A stretch of 64,000 bases of DNA from Anaerolineales bacterium (GTDB taxonomy: Bacteria > Chloroflexota > Anaerolineae > Promineifilales > Promineifilaceae), in NCBI GenBank assembly GCA_011524645.1, contig WTJY01000161.1:1-64000 (forward strand), written 5' to 3'. Shown piece after piece: positions 25,273 to 34,494 of this stretch; within the stretch, counting starts at the first letter, position 1; each line of letters begins with the position of its first letter. The position numbers were made by a program, and so were the translations under genes. Under the pieces are notes generated by a model. The model saw nothing but the letters and a program-made list of their open reading frames with translations, was not told the origin of the DNA and ran no database searches.

Positions 25273-26646
25273 TTATCCTAGAGGCAAGAGAATGTCAAAT
25301 CGTGTCCCTTGTCCTTTTTCACTAAAAACGGTGATTTTTCCTTCATGTGCTTCGATAATTGATTTTGCGATCGCTAAACCGAGCCCAGATTCCCCTGTAT
25401 CTTGCGCCCGATTGTTGTCTGCGCGGTAAAAGCGGTCAAAGATTTTGGGTAAATCTTCACTGTCGATGCCGACACCAGTGTCCGAAACGACTATTTGTAA
25501 GTAACTGTGAGTCGTTTGTGCTTGTAACCGAATTCGACCTCCATTGGGTGTATACCGTAGCGCATTGCTGACTAAATTGCTAAGAACTTGGAGAATTCGT
25601 TTTTTATCAACATGAATGAGCGGTAGCTGGTGGGGTGTATCAATATCGAGTAAGATGTTTTGTTCGGCCGCTTTCTGTTTATAGGTTGCTACGGTGTGCT
25701 TTAGTAACTCGGCCACAGATATCGGTTCTTGATAGAGAGGTAGCTCACCTGAATCCGCCAGCGACAAGGTGCGTAAATCGGTTACAAGTTGACTGAGTTG
25801 CTGAACTTCTTGGTGCATGACTTCAAATCGTTCTGGCGTTGGCTTAAGGACTTCGTCGCGTAGTGATTCGATATACCCGCTAATGACAAGCAGAGGATTA
25901 CGTAGATCGTGAGCGATATCGGCCGTCATCTGTTTGCGAATTTCATGAGCTTGGGAAATGTCGCGACTCATTTGATTAAATGTTGCGGTTAATTCTCCGA
26001 TTTCATCATGCGATCGGATGGGTATTTCTTGTTGCAAATTCCCTTTGGCTATCAATTGCGCCGCTTCGATTAGTGCTTGGATAGGGTGTGTTAATTGGCG
26101 AGCTAGCCAGACTCCGAGAAGAATCGAGATAATTAAAGAGACAATGGTGCCTCGCCAAAGTGAGCTATATAAAGTTGTTAAAAACTCATCTGTCTCGTCA
26201 TTAAACCCACGGCCGTTTGGGGGGCGTACGACATAGGCTAATACTTCTCCTTGGTATTCGATAATAATGCTTCCCTGCTCGATCGAGCTAAAATTATCGA
26301 ATAGATCATTTACTTGGAACGTATTACCACTTGATGAGATTACAATGCCATTTGCATCTGTGATGAGTGGTAATGGCGGAAGTCCATTGCGGGTTTGTAG
26401 ATTGACATCATCCATGAATGGATCGAAATTATCGAATGCGCCATGTTCTTCATAATAGTCAATGATGATTTTATTGATGCGTTCTTCTTCTTGGGTGTTT
26501 AGAAACGTGCCAACTGTACGGGATAGGGCGTCTCTAGTTAAGAAGCCGCTGAGGATTGTGCCGACTAAACTGACAATTACAAAAGAAACAATGAGTTTTA
26601 TAAAGAGGGATTTGATTGAGAAGAAGCGGAAAATGCGCGTTAGCAT
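25273..26646 (-). CDS. Sensor histidine kinase with HAMP domain
   Basis: A 457-residue kinase of the classical BaeS/VicK layout: TM1 (about 12-34), an exported sensor of about 125 residues, TM2 (GTIVSLIISILLGVWLA), and HAMP (LTHPIQALIEAAQLIAKGN to IGELTATFNQM). HisKA follows with His246 in DIAHDLRNPLL, then HATPase with N-box LVSNALRYTPNGG, G1 VSDTGVGI and G2 SGLGLAI. It starts 15 bases after its cognate response regulator, so the two form one operon. Being at the end of a long surface-locus strand, it may sense envelope state. All catalytic boxes look intact. Confidence 0.93.
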   Translation of the reverse strand: MLTRIFRFFSIKSLFIKLIVSFVIVSLVGTILSGFLTRDALSRTVGTFLNTQEEERINKIIIDYYEEHGAFDNFDPFMDDVNLQTRNGLPPLPLITDANGIVISSSGNTFQVNDLFDNFSSIEQGSIIIEYQGEVLAYVVRPPNGRGFNDETDEFLTTLYSSLWRGTIVSLIISILLGVWLARQLTHPIQALIEAAQLIAKGNLQQEIPIRSHDEIGELTATFNQMSRDISQAHEIRKQMTADIAHDLRNPLLVISGYIESLRDEVLKPTPERFEVMHQEVQQLSQLVTDLRTLSLADSGELPLYQEPISVAELLKHTVATYKQKAAEQNILLDIDTPHQLPLIHVDKKRILQVLSNLVSNALRYTPNGGRIRLQAQTTHSYLQIVVSDTGVGIDSEDLPKIFDRFYRADNNRAQDTGESGLGLAIAKSIIEAHEGKITVFSEKGQGTRFDILLPLG

Positions 26647-26661
26647 GATGGATTTTTGCGG

Positions 26662-27348
26662 CTAGCTATTGAGCCGGTAGCCGATGCCGAATACGGTTTC
26701 AACATAGGAGGGATTGCGTGGGTCTGTTTCGATTTTATTGCGTAAATTCCGGATATGAACGTCTATCGTTCGTTCAGACCCTTCGGCTAGTGGACCCTGC
26801 AATCTTTCTAGCAAATCGCCACGCGAGAACACACGGCCGGGATTGGCTAAGAAGATCGCCAATAAATCAAATTCTGAAGGGGTTAAGCTGATGTATTGAT
26901 CTGAAACCTGAACTTGCCTACTGCTCTCGTCGAGCGAAATGTCGCCAGCTTGCAGTATTTTGTGTGTCGATTGATTCCGCTGGCCTGATGTGCGTCGTAA
27001 GACCGCACGGATACGGGCTAACAGCTCACGCATGGCGAACGGTTTAGTGATGTAGTCATCCGCACCAAGCTCTAACCCGAGCACTTTGTCGGTCTCTTCG
27101 AGCTTGGCGGTCAGCATGATGATGGGGGTTTCATGTTCACGACGATAATGTCGTACAAATTCATAGCCATCTAGCTCTGGCATCATGATATCGAGCAAGA
27201 TGAGGTCTGGTCGTTGTTGTTGCGCGATGATCAGGGCTTCACGGCCGTTTTGTGCCGTCACCACATAGTAACCTTGTTCTGATAAATAATCGCGAACAAG
27301 AATGCGAATACTTGTTTTGTCGTCTACAACAAGGATTGTTTGAGCCAT
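26662..27348 (-). CDS. OmpR/PhoB-family response regulator
   Basis: A 228-residue regulator. The receiver domain has the acidic pair D9/D10, phospho-acceptor D53 (LLDIMMPELDG), T80 and K102 (TKPF). The winged-helix domain follows at about 130-228, with LTPSEFDLLAIFLANPGRVFSR and RTIDVHIRNLRNKIE, the typical recognition helix. It is phosphorylated by the next gene product, the HAMP kinase, and binds direct repeats in target promoters. All key residues are present. It lies 78 bases downstream of the SH3b gene, separated by a hairpin. Confidence 0.95.
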   Translation of the reverse strand: MAQTILVVDDKTSIRILVRDYLSEQGYYVVTAQNGREALIIAQQQRPDLILLDIMMPELDGYEFVRHYRREHETPIIMLTAKLEETDKVLGLELGADDYITKPFAMRELLARIRAVLRRTSGQRNQSTHKILQAGDISLDESSRQVQVSDQYISLTPSEFDLLAIFLANPGRVFSRGDLLERLQGPLAEGSERTIDVHIRNLRNKIETDPRNPSYVETVFGIGYRLNS

Positions 27349-27360
27349 GATAGGGAGGTG

Positions 27361-27418
27361 AGGAGAAGATGGTGTATGAGTAAGAAGGGTCTTGTCCGAT
27401 TTTACTCATACCCTATCT
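27361..27418. repeat. Hairpin between SH3b gene and response regulator
   Basis: GGTGTATGAGTAA is inverted as TTTACTCATACC, with about 18 bases between. It resembles the TATGAAG-type repeat hairpins elsewhere in the window. It may separate the surface locus from the two-component operon. Confidence 0.55.
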
Positions 27419-27426
27419 GTGTTTGT

Positions 27427-28545
27427 TTATTCAGATCCGATTGTACCAGTTTGGAAACGCTGGAACACATAAGCGCCACCGCCAAGCCCGATTAATATGA
27501 TACCGCTAATAATAAACCAATTGATTCCGCCAGATTCGGTTGGCGTTTCTTCTTGATTTGCTGTGGTGTTTACGATCTCTATTGGGTTTGTTTCTTCGTT
27601 CGATTCGGCCTCAGCTTCCTCTACATTTTCTTCACCATTTTGGTCGCTGTCGGAGATGTCTATATTCTCAACTTCGGCGACCGTTTCTGCTGTTGGTGAG
27701 GGGGTAGGTGTGGCCGTTGGTGGAGCTGGTGTAAGTGATGGTTCAGCCGTGGCTGTTTCTGTGACAACAACTTGTGTTGTCTCTTCTTGGTCAACGGTTT
27801 CGTCCGTTGTTTCTTGGCCAGACGTATCCGCTACAGGTGTATTTGTGGGTGTGTTGGTGGGAAGAATGGGGGTGGCCGTCGGAGGGATGGTCGTGGCGGT
27901 AGGTACCGCTGTTGGGCAGTCCGGATTTGGTGTTGGATTCCATGTGGGTGTATCTGTAATAATATTTCCAGATTCGTCAACGATCGGAACCGTTGTAATA
28001 TTACCCGTGATGTTGCCTGCGATATCCGCTACCCAACCTAGACCACCACTCGGGAGCTCGATGTACCACCATTCGGCCGTGGCTGACCGGCCGATGACCG
28101 GCCGGACTTCAAGAAACACAAGCTGGCTGATGGTGCGAAAATCTTGTGATGGACCGCTACGTACATTGGCTGATCCTTGGTTAGATTCAAAGGTTACCTG
28201 TCCACATGTGGATGGGATATAGATCGTGCCCGAGTCAATTGTTGCCGCAAGGGTGACCGGTACAGATGTGGCTGTTGCCGTCGCGGGGATAGCAGTGCTG
28301 GTTGGTGCTGGTGCATTACCACCACTGTTGCCGCCGCTGTTGCCACTGCTGCCGCTGCTACCACTGCTGCCGCTGCTACCACTGCTGCCACCGCTCGAGC
28401 TTGTGGGGGCTGGTACTGGTGTACGCGTTGGAATTGTTTGCTCTGTCCATCGTGCTTCTAATACCGTTGCCTCGAAGAGATAATTGGCACTAAAAAGGCC
28501 GATGAGTATGAAAAAAAATAGCCAAGTTGTTGTTTTTTTGAACAT
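27427..28545 (-). CDS. Exported SH3b-domain protein with Gly/Ser and Thr-rich linkers, C-terminal membrane anchor
   Basis: A 372-residue protein: an N-terminal signal/anchor helix (WLFFFILIGLFSANYLF), a GSS-repeat linker (about 50-75), a short TPT linker, and a bacterial SH3-like domain at about 110-180 (SANVRSGPSQDFRTISQL, WWYIEL, GLGWV). A long acidic Thr/Pro/Glu region follows, then a C-terminal helix (WFIISGIILIGLGGGAYVF) with a short tail. SH3b modules usually bind cell-wall peptides or polysaccharide. The design suggests a wall-spanning surface protein held in the membrane. It belongs to the same strand as the DUF4012 and glycosyltransferase genes, 29 bases after DUF4012. Confidence 0.75.
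   Translation of the reverse strand: MFKKTTTWLFFFILIGLFSANYLFEATVLEARWTEQTIPTRTPVPAPTSSSGGSSGSSGSSGSSGSSGNSGGNSGGNAPAPTSTAIPATATATSVPVTLAATIDSGTIYIPSTCGQVTFESNQGSANVRSGPSQDFRTISQLVFLEVRPVIGRSATAEWWYIELPSGGLGWVADIAGNITGNITTVPIVDESGNIITDTPTWNPTPNPDCPTAVPTATTIPPTATPILPTNTPTNTPVADTSGQETTDETVDQEETTQVVVTETATAEPSLTPAPPTATPTPSPTAETVAEVENIDISDSDQNGEENVEEAEAESNEETNPIEIVNTTANQEETPTESGGINWFIISGIILIGLGGGAYVFQRFQTGTIGSE
28346..28381. repeat. 18-bp tandem repeat coding GSS linker
   Basis: Two identical 18-bp units abut at 28346-28363 and 28364-28381, inside a broader Gly-Ser-Ser coding stretch (about 28315-28395). Slippage here would change linker length by six residues without shifting the frame. Confidence 0.8.
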
Positions 28546-28574
28546 GAATTCTCCTAGAATTGTTCCATAAATCC

Positions 28575-30602
28575 CTATGGTGCAAAGTGAACTGTGATTT
28601 CTTGATCCTGATCAATTATCAAATCAAATTTTATGATTGAGGATGATGATGATACGGGAGTATGGCTTGTGTCTATAAGCGTCGCTCCTATAGGTAGATT
28701 GATTTCGACATGGAGTGGATAAGCCTTTGCTCCAGCCTGTTTTTGTATGGTTAAGGCATAAGAAAATTGCCCGTTTGATGGATCGGTGTTGACAATTTCT
28801 GATGGGAGTCGATATGAGAATGAGGTGGGAATAGTTTGTTCTTGGGGCACAATTACAAAATTGCTTAGGACTGTATGGTCTGTTACTGTGTCAATTTCTT
28901 GTTGGGCTTTGCCTTGGTTAAGCGCATTGAAAAAGTAGTCCGGCGGGTAAATGTGTACACTGTGATCTAATAATTCCGTGTTGCTTGGCGTTAGGATACG
29001 CAAATAGTTACGGTAGCAACCTGCAGTTAAGTCGAGATAAGAAACTTGACCCTCTGTGTATATTTTGGTTAGTTTTGGACAGTCAGTACTGGTTATCTGG
29101 CTTTTGTTTGTATACTCGATATTTAGATCTGCTATATATTGATTGGGAGTTTGTAGATCGATTGAGTAGGTAACAAATCTTTCGATATTGGGATTCACTT
29201 TGTTGAACCCTGTATTGGATTCAACAATACTTAATACATCACTTTGGTTTGGGGCGACCATTTCCCCGAGCCAGCCGATTTGGCTTAGGGAGATATTGAG
29301 TTCTTGATTGGTGGTGTAGATTTGTAAATTGCGCCCTTTCGTCGCTTGATTTACCGCTTGGCCTAGTTTGATCCAATTGACAGATCCAAAATCTTGTTCT
29401 ATACGATTACGCATCGCTTGTGCTATAGGGCCCATAAATGATTTACGACTACGGAACCAGTCTCCTAGATTTTCCTCCTGCGATACCTCGCCAGCTGTCC
29501 AAATACCATAAATGGCATCACGTACATTTTCTTGGGTTAAAGTCGTATCAAGATCGGGAATATAAAGTGGTTCCAATGCGCTGACTAATAAGATAAGCAA
29601 GTTAAAGTCGATCGCAATTACACCATTAATTGCTCGTGGGTCAATGTCTGTAGAGTAAGCGTAACGATCAATGATTTGTTCTGCCGAGGTTGGGAAATGT
29701 GGCCAAAAATTCGCGTCTCGCAGTAGGAAGAGTTCCAATCCCATATAGTCATAAAGTGGCTGTGGGGGAAAGGGGTGGGGTTTGCTAAAATCTTCGTCAA
29801 TCGCATAAATATCTTGAAAATCGATATTGTCGATTTGCCCTTGATTAATAACAAGAGGTGCAAGTGCGCTAATAAAGCCCCCCGTGGCCCGTAATTCGTC
29901 TGAATTTTGGGCTACAACAAGATATGTGACCGGTTCTGGGTAACCTGCTAGGGCTGGCGTATTGGGTGCAAATTTGAGCAACTCATAAGCGAATGGAAGT
30001 AAGGGATCGATTTCAGCTTGGCGTTGTAAGATGCTGTCGGGCAGTAGTGCCATAACGGCCGGATCCGCCTTGAGTGTTTCATAATCATTTAAGATCGCTG
30101 CAAATAAGGGATCTGCCGCTTTTAGATTCGGCTCCGCCTGTTCAATTGTTGCCATTAAGCTTGGTAGCTTGGTTGTTAAGTCTCCGTCCGCTTGCATTAT
30201 TTCGAGAGCCGGATGAAGTCCATCCACTAGTGTGACCGCTAATTGTGTGCCATTGTCACCGAGACGTATTAAGGTTTCCGCGTGTGGCATGAGAGGACCA
30301 ACACGTGGAACCCATTCTAAGTAGGGGGTGATGGGGAGGAAAGGTTCGGCTTCTGCAATTAGATCAACTGTGTCTGCGCGAAGGTCATGGGTGAGCGTGA
30401 CAATTGTTTCAGGGTTCGCTTGTTGCCAGCCGTTTGCAAGGAGGGATTCGGCCGTCGTTTGATGATCGCGGAAGGATTGTGCGATGCGAAAAACGCGCCA
30501 CCCTTTTTGTCCAATAGCTAACAAAAGTAAGAGGATTCCGCCCCAAATAAAGAGGCGTGGCCAGCGAATGTTGCCCGATGTTGAAGCGTTTTGGCGAGTC
30601 AT
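28575..30602 (-). CDS. DUF4012-family exported protein
   Basis: A 675-residue protein with a cytoplasmic basic N-terminus, one membrane helix at about 17-35 and a large exported region. The centre fits DUF4012: YLVVAQNSDELRATGGFISALAPLVINQGQI and the DANFWPHFPTSAEQIIDRY segment. DUF4012 proteins occur in exopolysaccharide loci of Chloroflexota, Actinobacteria and Patescibacteria, often beside sugar transferases. They are distantly like LytR-type attachment proteins, so a role in surface-polymer assembly is likely but unproven. It starts 9 bases after the GT2-sugar transferase gene, clearly in one operon. Confidence 0.82.
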   Translation of the reverse strand: MTRQNASTSGNIRWPRLFIWGGILLLLLAIGQKGWRVFRIAQSFRDHQTTAESLLANGWQQANPETIVTLTHDLRADTVDLIAEAEPFLPITPYLEWVPRVGPLMPHAETLIRLGDNGTQLAVTLVDGLHPALEIMQADGDLTTKLPSLMATIEQAEPNLKAADPLFAAILNDYETLKADPAVMALLPDSILQRQAEIDPLLPFAYELLKFAPNTPALAGYPEPVTYLVVAQNSDELRATGGFISALAPLVINQGQIDNIDFQDIYAIDEDFSKPHPFPPQPLYDYMGLELFLLRDANFWPHFPTSAEQIIDRYAYSTDIDPRAINGVIAIDFNLLILLVSALEPLYIPDLDTTLTQENVRDAIYGIWTAGEVSQEENLGDWFRSRKSFMGPIAQAMRNRIEQDFGSVNWIKLGQAVNQATKGRNLQIYTTNQELNISLSQIGWLGEMVAPNQSDVLSIVESNTGFNKVNPNIERFVTYSIDLQTPNQYIADLNIEYTNKSQITSTDCPKLTKIYTEGQVSYLDLTAGCYRNYLRILTPSNTELLDHSVHIYPPDYFFNALNQGKAQQEIDTVTDHTVLSNFVIVPQEQTIPTSFSYRLPSEIVNTDPSNGQFSYALTIQKQAGAKAYPLHVEINLPIGATLIDTSHTPVSSSSSIIKFDLIIDQDQEITVHFAP

Positions 30603-30611
30603 AATTCTATT

Positions 30612-32255
30612 TTAATGGGCCCCTCTCCCTTTTATAATGGCAGGGATTGTTTTCCAAATAATTTGTAAGTCGGACAGAATTGTGTAGTTTTCGATGTAAT
30701 TGAGTTCGTATCTGATACGTTCGTGAAAGGGGAGGTCTCCACGGCCGTTGATTTGCATAGGTCCACTCATGCCGGGTTTGACCATTAGACGACGTCGGTG
30801 ATGATCTTCGTATAGCTCTACAATACGTGCTTCTTCCGGCCGTGGCCCGACCAAACTCATATCCCCTTTGAATACATTCCAAAATTGAGGTAGCTCATCC
30901 AAGCTCCAGCGGCGTAGCCATGCGCCGACTTTGGTGATACGAGGGTCCCCCTTGATTTTGAAGGCGGGTTCTTCTAGCTTTTCAATGTCGATAAGCTGAT
31001 CAAGCCGTTTTTCGGCATCTTCGTACATCGAGCGGAATTTATAGATTGTAAAAGGCTCGCCTTCTTGTCCGATTCGTCGCTGTGTAAAGATAATCGGACC
31101 TCGTGACTCACTTTTAATGGCGATGGCGATAAAGGGGGAGAGCAAAATTGTGAAAAATAGGCCAATCGTAGCCCCGAACACATCAATTGAACGTTTTAGA
31201 AGATAATGAATGCCCCCAATCGTGGGTAATTTTTCTGTGTCGAGTTGTTTCGGGTTTAGAACGCCCCATATATAGCCGATGCTTAGTGCTGTTGCTCGAA
31301 CAATGAGCAAGAAAGGAGATGCGATGGCAACAAGACGATCTTTTGGCCACGCTTTGCGAATGAATGGGACGGTGGTTGCGATAAAACTGAGCAAGAATAG
31401 GGGGGTAAAGATGCTTAACCATCCCCAAGGTAATTGGGGCATCATTGCGCGCAGGACCGGAAGTAAGGGAAGGGCGATCAAGCTAGCCCAAAAAAGCATG
31501 ATCAAACCCATCTGGATTTTCATAACTTGGGGAGTATGAGAGTCTTTTACTCCTCGCTGGGGGAAACGACGAACAACTTGTGCTTTCCAATAGGCGATTA
31601 GGTATTTTTTGCGGAAGTATTTACGCAAGGTATTGCTGTGTAAGTGGAACACTTTTGCAGCGGGTTGGAAGGCCATTTTATACCCTCTCGCGGCTAAGCG
31701 AAATGAGAGTTCTTGATCTTCTAGATAAGTAAATCGTTCATCAAAGCCACCATCATTGGCGACGAGAATGTCACGACGGTAGGCGGCGCTATAGGTGTCG
31801 ATAAAATTGATATATGTTTGCGGGAGAAGCAAATCATATTTATCTTCATATTCGATTTGAACAAATCGTGCGGTAATTTCTGATTGTTCAGTTAGATAAG
31901 TTCCTTTTGTGGCAACGATTTCAGGATTGTTTTCTAATGGCCGACAAACCTCTTCTAGCCATGATGCCACGGGCGCACAATCCGCATCTGTAAAGCAGAT
32001 GATGTCACCTGATGCATGAGAGATTCCTGCATTGCGTGCTGCCCCTGCGCCGGGAGTGGATTCTTGGATCAGGGTCACATTATCGAATGTTTGGGTAATT
32101 TCGGCCGTGCGGTCTGTGCAATTGTTATCAACGACAATAACTTCATGCAAAAAATGGTGATATGTCTGATTTTCGAGTGCTGTAAGGCACTGGGCTATGC
32201 TGTTTTCTGCATTATGAGCAGGAATGACAACAGAAATTCTCATGAGATATGCCAA
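30612..32255 (-). CDS. Fusion of GT2 glycosyltransferase and polyprenyl-phosphate sugar transferase
   Basis: A 547-residue fusion. Residues 5-230 form a GT2 domain (VVIPAHNAENSIAQCL, VVDNNCTDRT, CFTDADCAP, EDQELSFRL). Helices follow at about 250-340. From about 350 comes a complete WbaP/WcaJ-type initiating sugar transferase: KRSIDVFGATIG with a membrane helix, FTQRRIGQEGEPFTIYKFRSM, SLDELPQFWNVFKGDMSLVGPRPE, and the C-terminal GRG. The second part should start a repeat unit by putting a sugar phosphate on undecaprenyl phosphate, and the first could add the next sugar. Such fusions are uncommon. It is the catalytic centre of the surface-polymer locus. Confidence 0.88.
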   Translation of the reverse strand: MAYLMRISVVIPAHNAENSIAQCLTALENQTYHHFLHEVIVVDNNCTDRTAEITQTFDNVTLIQESTPGAGAARNAGISHASGDIICFTDADCAPVASWLEEVCRPLENNPEIVATKGTYLTEQSEITARFVQIEYEDKYDLLLPQTYINFIDTYSAAYRRDILVANDGGFDERFTYLEDQELSFRLAARGYKMAFQPAAKVFHLHSNTLRKYFRKKYLIAYWKAQVVRRFPQRGVKDSHTPQVMKIQMGLIMLFWASLIALPLLPVLRAMMPQLPWGWLSIFTPLFLLSFIATTVPFIRKAWPKDRLVAIASPFLLIVRATALSIGYIWGVLNPKQLDTEKLPTIGGIHYLLKRSIDVFGATIGLFFTILLSPFIAIAIKSESRGPIIFTQRRIGQEGEPFTIYKFRSMYEDAEKRLDQLIDIEKLEEPAFKIKGDPRITKVGAWLRRWSLDELPQFWNVFKGDMSLVGPRPEEARIVELYEDHHRRRLMVKPGMSGPMQINGRGDLPFHERIRYELNYIENYTILSDLQIIWKTIPAIIKGRGAH

Positions 32256-32342
32256 TATATAGTGAGTCTCAATAATCTATCGGATGGTAGATTGGATGGA
32301 CTTGCTTTAAATTAATCGTAGTGAATTGGGAAAGATGGTGGT

Positions 32343-34475
32343 TTACGGCCGAATTATTAAGGCGCTGGGATCACCTAGCAAACCGAACGTATCACTGACT
32401 TCTCGTGAACCATTGGTTTGAACATCAAGATCCCCTTTAGCACTTTGCAAGGCATCTCCCATTCGAAGTTGATCTGTATTTTGCACAGCGGTTAGTAGTT
32501 GCTCTGCAAAAAATCGTTGATCGTGCGAATAGGTTAGGCTGGTGGCACTAATTAATAGGACGGGGCCAGCTTCGTGGGTAAGCATTAGTTCAGAGATCGA
32601 ACGTTGGGTAGGGTGGGCGAAATAACCTGTTAAACATGTGAATTGTAACACAATTGGGGGAGCATATTCACTTTGATTTAAAAGAGAGACAGCATCTCTG
32701 GTAAATACTTCATCTTTCCCCCATAGATTAATGCTACCATGACCTACATATGTGACGAGCCATGAACCCTCATTCCAAGCATTGGCTACATCGGTAAATG
32801 GAGAGCCGTATAGTTTTTCTACATTGGATGTTGGTAATTGGCTATGTTCCAATAAACGGTCTGCGAGTCCGGTAAATTCGGAACTCGTGCCATCGGCCGT
32901 AAATATCGTATCTGGCGCAGCCGTTCCTTGTTCATAGGCGAGCGTGCGAGAGACAAGATTCGCAACCTCTTGACTGCTATTCACCGGCCAACGGCCGACC
33001 GCGATATCCGGTTTGTTGTCTTGATCAATATCGACTAGACGTGCATCACTGACCGTTTCTCCGCTATGAACAACCTTTACGAGAGGTGCTGGGACTTGAT
33101 TGGGATATTGGTCCAGATATTCACGATAGTCATAAACGCTCGTGCCGATAAGGAGGACATATTGTGGAGCTGGGTCTTGCCATTGCTCTGCCGCATATCG
33201 TAAAAATGTACGGATGCTTTCAGGGGATTCTTCACCCGCTCCGAAATTGTGATAAATTTCAGTTGTTGTGGCGATTGTGGCCGATAGTCCTTGAGCTTCT
33301 CTGGCTATAATCAGTGGTTCGGCGGCCGTTGCGAGTTCTGGTGTTGTAATAACGATGAGATCCGCTTGGTTATTTGCCTCTAAAAGGGCTGTGTTCTGTT
33401 GGATTTCGACTTTAGCTGGGAGTGGGAGGTCGGAAATTTCAGCGGCGATTAAGTTTGTGCCGACTGTGTGATTGAAATGAATGAGGCCGTCTTGTCTCAT
33501 CCAATCGATAAGGCGCAGGGGGCTATCTGGATTGGTCACATCAACAAGAATGCTATTGTCTGAAAAACCACCTAGAGTAATGTCTTGTGTTTGAGCGATG
33601 AACTGAAGCTGACCCGTATCCGGCGCGATTGCCGGTGTTGGAACTGTAAATTCAGCCCAATCGAATTGCATAATGTCGATAAAAGTGGTGCCCTCTGGTG
33701 TGTTATCGAGGACGATTGTATTGCTACCTGTGCGTAATGTATTTACAGGGAGTTCTTGTTCTGCGATGTAGTGGATTGGGCCATCCCATACAATTGTTGT
33801 TTGAGGCTGATCATTAATGATTAAATCAAGATCATGGTCATTCTCGAGATTTCTATCTTGAGATGTGCCGTACAAGTGCATGGTCAAACGGCCGGACCCG
33901 TCGGTTAGTTCCGGTAATTCGGCCGTGAAAGAAAATTTTTGTTGTACGTGGATTTCATGCCAATACCAAGTATCTAGGTATTCATCTGTGCGGGTGGTAC
34001 TTTTGTAAACAAAATTTTCTTCCGCATGGATAATTTGGGTCACTGTACTTGGTGTATCCCCTGTTGTGGTCGGGGGAACTGATTTTGTGTCTAAATGTGG
34101 ACTCTCGACCGCTGGGACAAGGGTTAGAATGTAGGGGCGATAGCGGGTGTAAATGCTGTCTGTGCCACGGCCGTAAAATATGAGGGTTTCGTCTTGCCAA
34201 TGAAATGGGATTGCATCACCATTCGACTGAAGCGTGACAACATCGGCCGCCCATTGTTCCGCTGGGATTGAAAGGCCTGCCTGTTTCAGGTTAGTTAGAT
34301 TAATTCCGTAGAGACCATCTTCCTCGATCGATAAGACGAGCCCCCCACTTGAAAATTCAACTTGAGGAACCGGTGGGGTAAAAAGAAGCCCCCACCCGTA
34401 CCAAACGAGGCCGCCGCTACCTAAAAGTGCGGCGACGATTAAGATGATTGAGAGACGCCAAGAAAGTTTTGTCAC
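32343..34475 (-). CDS. Gingipain-like C25 cysteine peptidase, membrane-anchored (710 aa)
   Basis: An N-terminal signal anchor (LSIILIVAALLGSGGLVWYGWG) is followed by a beta-rich domain and, from about residue 370, a Peptidase_C25 domain. The latter has the family steps YVLLIGTSVYDY, PDIAVGRWPVNS, catalytic His579 in TYVGHGS and catalytic Cys614 in LQFTCLTGYF. C25 enzymes cut after basic residues and often mature surface proteins. It is the shorter of two paralogues in this locus: both start with a module containing YxIxxxxTGIYxI/DGLYGI and DLxxAGL. It lies downstream of an FN3-like membrane protein, with 19 bases between. Confidence 0.85.
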   Translation of the reverse strand: MTKLSWRLSIILIVAALLGSGGLVWYGWGLLFTPPVPQVEFSSGGLVLSIEEDGLYGINLTNLKQAGLSIPAEQWAADVVTLQSNGDAIPFHWQDETLIFYGRGTDSIYTRYRPYILTLVPAVESPHLDTKSVPPTTTGDTPSTVTQIIHAEENFVYKSTTRTDEYLDTWYWHEIHVQQKFSFTAELPELTDGSGRLTMHLYGTSQDRNLENDHDLDLIINDQPQTTIVWDGPIHYIAEQELPVNTLRTGSNTIVLDNTPEGTTFIDIMQFDWAEFTVPTPAIAPDTGQLQFIAQTQDITLGGFSDNSILVDVTNPDSPLRLIDWMRQDGLIHFNHTVGTNLIAAEISDLPLPAKVEIQQNTALLEANNQADLIVITTPELATAAEPLIIAREAQGLSATIATTTEIYHNFGAGEESPESIRTFLRYAAEQWQDPAPQYVLLIGTSVYDYREYLDQYPNQVPAPLVKVVHSGETVSDARLVDIDQDNKPDIAVGRWPVNSSQEVANLVSRTLAYEQGTAAPDTIFTADGTSSEFTGLADRLLEHSQLPTSNVEKLYGSPFTDVANAWNEGSWLVTYVGHGSINLWGKDEVFTRDAVSLLNQSEYAPPIVLQFTCLTGYFAHPTQRSISELMLTHEAGPVLLISATSLTYSHDQRFFAEQLLTAVQNTDQLRMGDALQSAKGDLDVQTNGSREVSDTFGLLGDPSALIIRP

Positions 34476-34494
34476 AAGCTTGTTTCGTCCCCTA

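Noticed and set aside
28177-28483. Plus-strand ORFs rich in Cys, Arg or Leu-Pro repeats over the GSS region
   Set aside because: They are antisense readings of the tandem repeat in the SH3b protein, a usual artefact of repeats in other frames.
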